Shown one piece after another: positions 1 to 4,551 of a DNA stretch of 5,669 nucleotides. The number at the start of each line of letters is the position of its first letter. Position 1 is the first letter of the stretch. The notes under the pieces are model-generated. The model was not told the origin of the DNA. It saw only the letters and a list, made by a program, of their open reading frames with translations, and ran no database searches. The translations under genes and the position numbers were made by a program. The stretch is from assembly GCA_949840475.1 (NCBI GenBank), contig CATKXA010000071.1, positions 1 through 5,669 of the forward strand. Reading direction: 5' to 3'. The stretch is from an uncultured Thermoanaerobacterales bacterium (lineage in GTDB: Bacteria; Bacillota; Clostridia; Christensenellales; UBA1242).

Positions 1-234
1 GGATACAATGACCTAAAAGATGAACTAGAAAACAGGTTTGGAAGCCCAGAAAGAAATCCTATTGCAAGGCACAGAAGCTACTCTGGATATACGGATGCTG
101 ATGATGCTCAATACTTGATTAGAACTTACGATCAAACAACAAAAGCGTATGGGTTAGTTGCTCGCGAAATAATACAAGATATTGATAACGACTTAAAAGC
201 AATGCTGAATAATCAAAATGAGAAAGTGAGGTAA
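1..234 (+). CDS. 3' end of an unrecognised protein (partial, 77 codons visible)
   Basis: Frame 1 is open from the first base to a TAA at 232-234, giving 77 residues that begin GYNDLKDELENRF and end NNQNEKVR. The start lies before the window. The visible part is hydrophilic and probably mostly helical. It has a Tyr/Asp/Arg-rich middle (ARHRSYSGYTDADDAQYL, about residues 22-39) and no membrane segment, Cys pair or catalytic motif that I can name. The 80-residue coiled-coil gene follows after 6 bp, and its ribosome binding site lies inside this gene's last codons, so the two are very likely co-transcribed and translationally linked. I do not recognise the family and assign no function. Confidence 0.75.
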   Translation, partial: GYNDLKDELENRFGSPERNPIARHRSYSGYTDADDAQYLIRTYDQTTKAYGLVAREIIQDIDNDLKAMLNNQNEKVR

Positions 235-240
235 ATAGAA

Positions 241-483
241 ATGGAAAATTTAAAACAATTTACAGATAATATTTATCTTATTTTAAAAGACAAACTAAAT
301 GAACTTCAGATCCTTGAGCAAGAAAAAGAACAGATAATGCAAAGTTTTGCTTTGGCTGATAACAGCCAAAGGCTAAAAATTGCTGATCAAATGAAGCAGA
401 GCGAAAACAAGTTTAGGGCGTTGTGCGAAAATTTACTTGAGCTAAAAGAAAAAGTTGCAAAGTTAAAAACTGAAATTATCTAA
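241..483 (+). CDS. Small coiled-coil protein of unknown function (80 aa)
   Basis: The ORF runs from ATG 241 to TAA 481-483. A GAGG at 228-231, 9 nt before the ATG and overlapping the previous stop codon, supports this start. The protein is almost entirely charged/leucine helix. Residues about 14-34 (LKDKLNELQILEQEKEQIMQ) and about 48-78 (IADQMKQ through KVAKLKT) show heptad-like spacing of Leu/Ile with Glu, Lys and Gln between. A short break near AxxDNSQR (about 39-43) suggests two antiparallel helices. There is no signal peptide, membrane span or metal site. It looks like a small soluble helical-hairpin or dimerising protein, perhaps a partner of the product of the gene 6 bp upstream. The palindromic terminator follows 37 bp after the stop. 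I do not recognise the family. Confidence 0.72.
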   Translation: MENLKQFTDNIYLILKDKLNELQILEQEKEQIMQSFALADNSQRLKIADQMKQSENKFRALCENLLELKEKVAKLKTEII

Positions 484-520
484 TTTAATTATTTTGCAAT
501 AAGACACTTTAAATATTATG

Positions 521-552
521 AAATTATAGCACAGCTGTGCTATAATTTTTTT
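521..552 (+). terminator. Perfect 28-bp palindrome with T run; intrinsic terminator with embedded extended -10
   Basis: Bases 521-534 (AAATTATAGCACAG) are the exact reverse complement of 535-548, and the T run continues to 552. In RNA this is a hairpin with a small AGCU-type loop followed by U residues, which fits an intrinsic terminator for the two genes ending at 483. On the other strand no T run follows the hairpin, so termination should favour + strand transcripts. The right arm also contains TGCTATAAT (538-546), an extended -10 match, and the left arm contains the same on the - strand by symmetry. The site could therefore also carry the promoter of the operon that starts at 568. The terminator role is the safer reading. 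Confidence 0.75.
538..546 (+). promoter_or_regulatory. Candidate extended -10 promoter for the ABC operon
   Basis: TGCTATAAT matches the TGn-TATAAT extended -10 exactly, and no good -35 hexamer lies 16-18 bp upstream (ATGAAA/TATGAA only). If used, transcription would start near 553, directly at the AAGGAG ribosome binding site (553-558), giving a leader of only about 15 nt before ATG 568. An alternative is a weaker TATTAT (514-519) further upstream, whose transcript would have to pass the hairpin; in that case the hairpin would act as an attenuator. This is based on sequence match only. Confidence 0.35.
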
Positions 553-567
553 AAGGAGTAAAAATCA

Positions 568-762
568 ATGACGCAAAAAGAGATTGATAAATATTCTAAA
601 CTTTCTGCAAGGGAGCTAACCGACCTTGGTATTTGCCCAACTTGTTTGGACAAGCTTAGCGGTGGAAAAGTGTACGGCGATAATAGCAAATTAAAGTTCT
701 ATGAAGATGATCAAATAGAATGTTTGTATGCAAAGAGTGAAAATGCAGTTAAAAAAGCGTAA
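568..762 (+). CDS. 64-aa Cys-containing orphan, resembling the metal-binding N-terminus of some HIT-type proteins
   Basis: The ORF starts at ATG 568 behind a strong AAGGAG (553-558, 9 nt spacing) and stops at 760-762. A short charged helix (residues about 1-20) is followed by GICPTCLDKLSGG (CxxC at Cys23 and Cys26), then KVYGDNSKL, then FYEDDQIECLY with a third Cys at 52. CxxC followed by a YEDD segment recalls the N-terminal strand region of histidine-triad (HIT) proteins, some of which bind zinc there. The HxHxH catalytic region is absent, however, and reading past the stop does not restore it. It may be a small metal-binding protein or a gene remnant. Three Cys alone would need a fourth ligand (Asp/Glu, or a partner) for zinc. 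The ABC ATPase gene follows after 11 bp, so it is probably the first gene of that operon. The function is unknown. Confidence 0.65.
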   Translation: MTQKEIDKYSKLSARELTDLGICPTCLDKLSGGKVYGDNSKLKFYEDDQIECLYAKSENAVKKA

Positions 763-773
763 AAGGCATAATT

Positions 774-1679
774 ATGGAAATTTTAAGAGTTAGTGGTTTA
801 TCAAAATCATTTAAAACATTGAAGGCTGTTGATAGCTTGGATTTTGTCGTGCACAGCGGGAAGTTGTTTGCGTTTTTGGGGCAGAATGGTGCGGGCAAAA
901 GCACAACAATCAATATGTTGATTGGAACATTAAAGTGCGATAGTGGCGAGATTGTTTATTCACAAAACAAGAGCTTTAAAGAGTTTAAAGATAAAATCGG
1001 TGTTGTGTTCCAAAACAATATTTTTGACGATATGCTAACCGTTGAAGAGAATATGAAGCTTTATGGAAGGCTTTACGCTAAAAACAGCGAGAGCATTAAC
1101 CAGCGTTATGAGGAGCTTGCAAACTTGTTTAATTTTAAAGAGTTTGAGAAGAAGAAATTTATGTATCTATCTGGCGGTCAAAAGCGAAGAGTAGAAGTCG
1201 CAAGAGCATTATTCAACGCTCCAGAGATATTGTTTTTGGACGAGCCGACCACTGGGCTTGATCCCAAAACTAGGAATGATGTTTGGAGCGTAATAAATAA
1301 TGTTAGAAAGAAGACGGGCATGACAGTGTTTTTAACAACTCACTACATGGAAGAAACTGCTGATGCTGACGAAGTAGTTATTATCCATAACGGCAAAAAG
1401 ATAGCAGAAGGTTCTCCAGCCGAGCTTAAAGAAAAGTATTCTTGCGACAAGGTAAAAATTGTGCCAGTCAACAAGAAAATGTTTGAAGAGCTCGCTAGTA
1501 TGTACGAGTATAATAAAGTCGCGGACTATTATGAATTTTCATCAAAAAATCCTACTGAAGAGATTGAACTTTTAAATAAGTTTAAAGACCTAGTTAAATT
1601 CTTTGAGGTAGTTAGGGGTAGCATGGACGATGTTTTCTTAAATGCTGTTGGCGAAAAGATAATGGAGGTGAGAGAGTAA
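774..1679 (+). CDS. ABC transporter ATP-binding protein (ABC-2 / DrrA-NatA type exporter ATPase)
   Basis: This is the cytoplasmic ATPase that powers the permease encoded by the next gene. All nucleotide-binding motifs are intact in the 301 residues: Walker A GQNGAGKST (36-44; Gln replaces the common Pro at position 2), Q-loop Gln80 in VVFQNN, signature LSGGQ (132-136), Walker B LFLDEP with catalytic Glu157, D-loop GLD (161-163) and H-loop His190 in TTHYMEE. After about residue 220 comes a C-terminal domain ending in SMDDVFLNAVG (283-293), the tail motif typical of DrrA/CcmA-like ATPases of ABC-2 exporters. AAAAGG at 761-766, overlapping the previous stop, sits 7 nt before ATG 774. The stop codon overlaps the permease start (TAATG), so synthesis of the two is coupled. 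The substrate cannot be told from sequence; drugs, ions, lipids or peptides are known for this class. The family call is secure. Confidence 0.95.
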   Translation: MEILRVSGLSKSFKTLKAVDSLDFVVHSGKLFAFLGQNGAGKSTTINMLIGTLKCDSGEIVYSQNKSFKEFKDKIGVVFQNNIFDDMLTVEENMKLYGRLYAKNSESINQRYEELANLFNFKEFEKKKFMYLSGGQKRRVEVARALFNAPEILFLDEPTTGLDPKTRNDVWSVINNVRKKTGMTVFLTTHYMEETADADEVVIIHNGKKIAEGSPAELKEKYSCDKVKIVPVNKKMFEELASMYEYNKVADYYEFSSKNPTEEIELLNKFKDLVKFFEVVRGSMDDVFLNAVGEKIMEVRE

Positions 1680-2611
1680 TGAAAAATGTTCTTGCACTAT
1701 CCAAGCGTAATTGTTTATTGTTTTTAAGAAGCAAATCGACGGTATTCTTTTCTTTCTTTTCAAGCCTTATCTTAATAGTGTTATATTTCTTATTTATAGC
1801 AAAATTATACTCTCAAGGTTTTAATGAAGCTGCAAATACTGCACTTTCTTCTAAACAACTCAATTTTGCAATATATAGCCAAATGATAATGGGTGTACTC
1901 GTAATAAACTCAGTATCGTTACCTGTTGGTATGTTTATGTTCATGGCTAAAGACCTTGAAACAAGAAAAACCGAGGCTTTGCTATTAACAAAAGCAAAAC
2001 CTGTTGAGCTTGTTTTGTCTTATTTAATTTCATCACTACTATTAGCTTTCACTTTGAACTTCATGATGCTATTACTATCAGTTATAATCATTGGGGTTTC
2101 TACAACTTATTGGCTTTCTGTTGGTACATTTTTTATGCTTGTACTTGCTCTAATTGTTACAACATTTATCAGTTGTTCAGTCGTGCTTTTAATAACCGCA
2201 ATAGTCAGGTCTTCTGCTGCGATTGGTGTAGCAAATGGCGTGCTAGGTACTTTGCTTGGATTTTTATGTGGAATTTATATGCCATATTCAAATATGGGAG
2301 TGGCGGCAAAACAAATAGGTTCGCTTCTTCCGTTTACACATTTAACAATTTGGCTTAAGCAAATTGCACTTACTGATGTATTCAATCAGTTCGGCATGCC
2401 AATAGAGGTATCAAAAGCAATGCAGGAAACGTGGTTTTCAGCCGGCAATGTTGGGCTATTAGGAGCAAATATTCCTCTTTGGGTTATGTTGCTTTTGAGT
2501 GGGGTATTTGCTGTTATATGTTTGGTTGTTTCAATATTGATTTTAAAAACCAAATTAAAAAATACAGGCGAACGCAAAATTGCATCTGTTAATAAAAAAC
2601 GCAAAATATAG
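1679..2611 (+). CDS. ABC-2 type transporter permease
   Basis: This 310-residue membrane protein is the transmembrane partner of the upstream ATPase. A basic N-terminus precedes about six hydrophobic segments, at roughly 22-43, 67-90, 110-139, 146-173, 180-202 and 266-290. Between helices 2 and 3 lies KDLETRKTEALLLTKAKPVEL (the cytosolic coupling region typical of ABC-2 permeases: charged, then a leucine run, then a Pro). GIYMPYSNMG and SLLPFTHLTIWLKQI (198-229) correspond to the conserved segment before the large outer loop (about 203-262), which precedes the last helix. The C-terminal tail is strongly basic (KKRKI end), consistent with a cytosolic position. The start ATG at 1679 overlaps the previous stop by one base and has a strong GGAGGTG (1664-1670) 8 nt upstream. 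A terminator follows at 2643. The substrate is unknown; there is no fused ATPase or extra domain. Confidence 0.92.
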   Translation: MKNVLALSKRNCLLFLRSKSTVFFSFFSSLILIVLYFLFIAKLYSQGFNEAANTALSSKQLNFAIYSQMIMGVLVINSVSLPVGMFMFMAKDLETRKTEALLLTKAKPVELVLSYLISSLLLAFTLNFMMLLLSVIIIGVSTTYWLSVGTFFMLVLALIVTTFISCSVVLLITAIVRSSAAIGVANGVLGTLLGFLCGIYMPYSNMGVAAKQIGSLLPFTHLTIWLKQIALTDVFNQFGMPIEVSKAMQETWFSAGNVGLLGANIPLWVMLLLSGVFAVICLVVSILILKTKLKNTGERKIASVNKKRKI

Positions 2612-2642
2612 TAGCAATTAAGTAAAAATATGTAAAAAATAC

Positions 2643-2687
2643 AAGATATTTACCAAGTTTGTTTATTTGGCAAATATCTTTTTATTT
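2643..2687 (+). terminator. Intrinsic terminator of the ABC operon
   Basis: AAGATATTTACCAA (2643-2656) pairs with TTGGCAAATATCTT (2667-2680) with one A/C mismatch around a 10-nt loop. The run TTTTTATTT follows (2679-2687). It lies 31 bp after the permease stop and ahead of the next gene's promoter, which fits the end of the operon. Confidence 0.82.
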
Positions 2688-2725
2688 AGGCTATAAATAT
2701 TAATTTTAATTTCATTTTAAATTCT

Positions 2726-2754
2726 TTGACTTGTGTTTTTGTTGTTGATATACT
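2726..2754 (+). promoter_or_regulatory. Sigma-A-type promoter for the GT8 gene
   Basis: TTGACT (2726-2731) and TATACT (2749-2754) are separated by 17 bp, each matching 5 of 6 consensus bases. The predicted start of transcription is near 2761, leaving a leader of about 26 nt before ATG 2787. An 8-bp direct repeat (ATATACTA at 2748-2755 and 2759-2766) overlaps the -10 box and the start site. Confidence 0.75.
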
Positions 2755-2786
2755 ATTAATATACTAATTATAAGGGAATGATAAAA

Positions 2787-3593
2787 ATGATAAATGTATT
2801 AAATGCAGGCAACTATAAAGTGTTTGACGGACTGCTTATTTGCACCTTGTCTATGGTAAAACATACTAGTGAGCCTATTAACATGACTTGCTTTACTATG
2901 GATTTAACAGATATTGATGAGAGATGGAAACCAATTTCAAAAGAGAATGGGGAGTATATTGAGCAAATTTTAAAAGCGAAAAACAAAGACAGCAAGTTTA
3001 ATCTTGTTGATATGACAAACATTTATAAAGAGGTGTTGGCTGATTCTGCAAACGCAAACACACACTTTACGCCGTACACGCTTTTAAGACTGTTAGCTGA
3101 TAAAGTTGATATGCCAGATAAATATATTTATCTTGATACAGATACGATTATAAATAATGATCTTGCTGAGCTATATAATATTGACATTGAGGATTATGAG
3201 CTTGGTGTGGTTAGAGATGCATATAGAATAAGCAAAACTTATTTTAATGCTGGGGTAATGTTAGTCAATCATAAAAAGTGTTTAAAAACAGGACTATTTG
3301 AAAAAGCTCGATATTTAATAATTAACAAAAAGATGCTTTATGCTGACCAAGATGCGTTAAATAAATCTTGTACCCTTCGTAAAATGTTGCCTTTAAAGTT
3401 TAATGCGAAAGATAAATATTTTAAAGAAATTGTCGTTCATCATTTTTGCAATGTTCGTAAAAACTTTTTCCACAGAATTAAGCCTTGGGAAGTAGATTTA
3501 GTTAAAGAAAAAATGCATGTTTATGATGATATTTTGGACGACTATTTGCAAAGAAAAAATCAAGGTTATTGTATAAAGCAAAATAAGGACTAA
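2787..3593 (+). CDS. Glycosyltransferase family 8 (GT-A fold, retaining, UDP-sugar type)
   Basis: I chose ATG 2787 (268 aa) over the in-frame ATG at 2778: AAGGG at 2772-2776 is 10 nt from 2787 but only 1 nt from 2778, and starting with MINVLNAGNYK puts the first beta strand at the N-terminus as is usual in GT8. The metal/nucleotide-sugar site is YLDTDT with the DxD at about 117-119. FTPYTLLRLL (about 94-103) precedes it. YFNAGVMLVN (about 152-161) and ADQDALN (DQD about 187-189) are the expected downstream GT8 motifs, and HHFCNVRKNFFHRIKPW (about 218-234) is a stretched version of the HxxG-KPW substrate region. There is no signal peptide or membrane helix, so it acts in the cytosol or at the inner membrane face, probably on lipopolysaccharide-like, teichoic or capsular glycans or a protein acceptor. 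The acceptor and sugar are unknown. It has its own promoter and terminator and no sugar-pathway neighbours. Confidence 0.9.
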   Translation: MINVLNAGNYKVFDGLLICTLSMVKHTSEPINMTCFTMDLTDIDERWKPISKENGEYIEQILKAKNKDSKFNLVDMTNIYKEVLADSANANTHFTPYTLLRLLADKVDMPDKYIYLDTDTIINNDLAELYNIDIEDYELGVVRDAYRISKTYFNAGVMLVNHKKCLKTGLFEKARYLIINKKMLYADQDALNKSCTLRKMLPLKFNAKDKYFKEIVVHHFCNVRKNFFHRIKPWEVDLVKEKMHVYDDILDDYLQRKNQGYCIKQNKD

Positions 3594-3641
3594 TAATTAG
3601 ATGTATTTATAAAAAACTGCGAAAAATACAAAAAAACAAAT

Positions 3642-3668
3642 AAAAAGCCTGCAAAAGCAGGCTTTTTT
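3642..3668. terminator. Bidirectional intrinsic terminator between convergent GT8 and tspO
   Basis: AAAAAGCCTGC (3642-3652) and GCAGGCTTTTT (3657-3667) pair perfectly around an AAAA loop, with one more T at 3668. The G/C-rich core is followed by T on the + strand. On the - strand the A5 tract (3642-3646) and the A-rich stretch just below it give a U run. It ends both the + strand GT8 gene (stop 3593) and the - strand tspO gene (stop 3676). Confidence 0.92.
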
Positions 3669-3675
3669 GTTTAGT

Positions 3676-4449
3676 TTAGAAGTTTAACATTGTAATTCCA
3701 AGATTTAAGTAAAGGGCATATAAGAGCCACATGGTGTAGATTGTAAAAATTATTCCAGAAGCCAAATAAGCTTTATAATACCTATATGTAACAATAATTG
3801 CAGTGATAATAGTTAAACCTAGCCAAATACTTGAGAAGACTAAAAGGTTAAGTCTAAAGTAAAATAGTGGCCATAGCATATTGAAAAACAAATGGACAGC
3901 GTAGCAAATTAAATCTTCAGTTTGTTTCTTTTTATCGCTGACAGCAATGTACGCTAGATATGCAGCAATGCCAATGCTGATATAAATAATAGTCCAAACA
4001 ATAGGGAATAGCCAGTCAGGGGCATAAGCAGGAGGCTTAATATAGCCTTCTTTGAGCTTTCCACCAATTAATGTTGCTATTAGCCCAACAATTAGAGTAG
4101 CACCAATAATAAATAGTGCTGCTAGCCCTTTTTTAACTTTTTTGCTTGCATTTTTCGCAAAGCTCACGTCTTTGTTGCTAGTAACTCTATCTGTTCTAAC
4201 TTCAGTTTGTTTTTTGTCGGTTTGTTGACTGCTTTTTTGCTCGCTGTTAACCTTAGATACTTGAACTGGTTTAATTGTTTCTGTTTTAGTTTGTTTTATA
4301 GTTTCAGTTTTTGTTTGGTTATTGTTTTGATTTTTAGGTTTGGTATTAATAGAGTTTGTCTGTCTTTTACTTGCAGACGCGGCATTGTTATTTGATTTTT
4401 GGCTAGCGTTAGCATGGCGTTTTTGATTGTTTTTACTATTATTACTCAT
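3676..4449 (-). CDS. tspO: TspO/MBR family membrane protein with a long hydrophilic N-terminal tail
   Basis: I chose the start at 4449 (257 aa; MSNNSKNNQK) because AGAGGA (4457-4462) sits 8 nt upstream. The in-frame ATG at 4536 has no such site and would read through the gpsA terminator. Residues about 109-257 are a normal TspO five-helix core: helices near 109-129, 146-170, 180-197, 201-221 and 228-252. The hallmarks are PPAYAPDWLFPIVWTIIY (139-156), FFNMLWPLFYF (188-198) and MWLLYALYLN (240-249), with Trp at 146, 152, 193, 209 and 241. TspO proteins bind porphyrins, haem intermediates or sterol-like ligands in membranes and are linked to stress and tetrapyrrole control. Residues 1-107 are rich in Asn, Lys, Gln, Ser and Thr, carry an 8-residue repeat (QTKTETIK twice, 45-60), and end in KKVKK, which by the positive-inside rule puts the tail in the cytosol. 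Ordinary TspO proteins are about 150-160 residues, so the tail is the odd part. Family call sure; ligand unknown. Confidence 0.9.
   Translation of the reverse strand: MSNNSKNNQKRHANASQKSNNNAASASKRQTNSINTKPKNQNNNQTKTETIKQTKTETIKPVQVSKVNSEQKSSQQTDKKQTEVRTDRVTSNKDVSFAKNASKKVKKGLAALFIIGATLIVGLIATLIGGKLKEGYIKPPAYAPDWLFPIVWTIIYISIGIAAYLAYIAVSDKKKQTEDLICYAVHLFFNMLWPLFYFRLNLLVFSSIWLGLTIITAIIVTYRYYKAYLASGIIFTIYTMWLLYALYLNLGITMLNF
4270..4317 (-). repeat. Two tandem 24-bp units encoding QTKTETIK twice (inside tspO)
   Basis: Residues 45-52 and 53-60 are identical. The codons differ at four places, all third positions (ACA/ACT, ACT/ACA, ACT/ACA, ATA/ATT), so none of the differences changes the protein. 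The unit lies in the hydrophilic tail ahead of the membrane part. Confidence 0.9.
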
Positions 4450-4477
4450 ATAATTTTCCTCTTGACGAAAATTATAT
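4448..4477. promoter_or_regulatory. 11-bp inverted repeat covering tspO -10 box, ribosome binding site region and start codon
   Basis: ATATAATTTTC (4448-4458) is the exact reverse complement of GAAAATTATAT (4467-4477), with an 8-nt spacer (4459-4466). One arm holds the -10 TATAAT of the - strand promoter (4471-4476). The other arm holds the first two bases of the tspO start codon and the edge of AGAGGA. It could be a dimer-binding operator or, if transcription starts further upstream, an RNA hairpin that hides the translation start. Confidence 0.6.
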
Positions 4478-4500
4478 CCATAAAAAATCAGTTTATACAA
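4471..4500 (-). promoter_or_regulatory. Candidate tspO promoter
   Basis: On the - strand TATAAT (4471-4476) is a perfect -10. TTGTAT (4495-4500) lies 18 bp upstream and is a weak -35 (TTG matched only). Transcription would start near 4464, about 15 nt before ATG 4449 and immediately before the AGAGGA. The weak -35 suggests activator help or low basal use, and the inverted repeat overlaps the -10. Confidence 0.45.
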
Positions 4501-4516
4501 AACTGCAAAAAATAAT

Positions 4517-4543
4517 AAAAAGAGTGTTAAAAACACTCTTTTT
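4517..4543 (-). terminator. Intrinsic terminator after gpsA
   Basis: AAAAAGAGTGTT (4517-4528) and AACACTCTTTTT (4532-4543) pair perfectly across 12 bp around an AAA loop. It lies 8 bp after the gpsA stop (4552-4554). On the - strand the stem ends in U5 and is followed by ATTATTTTTT, so it should stop gpsA transcripts before tspO. Confidence 0.9.
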
Positions 4544-4551
4544 ATCCAATT

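Noticed and set aside
763..773. Possible frameshift hiding the rest of a HIT domain after the 64-aa orphan
   Set aside because: Only 11 bp separate the stop from a secure ABC ATPase start, so there is no room for a HIT catalytic half in any frame.
2110..2358. 82-residue + strand open frame inside the permease gene
   Set aside because: It overlaps the permease fully in another frame, is rich in Cys, Trp and Asn in a non-protein-like way, and has no ribosome site; it is a shadow of the hydrophobic coding sequence.
2386..2604. 72-residue - strand open frame opposite the permease 3' end
   Set aside because: It is antisense to a secure gene, with no ribosome binding site and no recognisable pattern.
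2612..2777. Possible riboswitch or small RNA between the permease and GT8 genes
   Set aside because: The space is fully explained by a terminator and a promoter with a leader of about 26 nt; no further stable structure is apparent.
2813..3022. 69-residue - strand open frame opposite the GT8 gene
   Set aside because: It is antisense to a well-supported GT8 coding region, with no start signals of its own.
4207..4395. 62-residue Phe/Leu/Cys-rich + strand frame opposite the tspO tail
   Set aside because: The Lys/Asn/Gln codons of the tail read as Phe/Leu/Val on the other strand, which creates a false membrane-like peptide; there is no ribosome site.
4450..4536. Upstream extension of TspO to an ATG at 4536 (29 more residues, hydrophobic, signal-like)
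   Set aside because: It would begin inside the gpsA terminator hairpin and lacks a ribosome site, whereas ATG 4449 has AGAGGA at a good distance.
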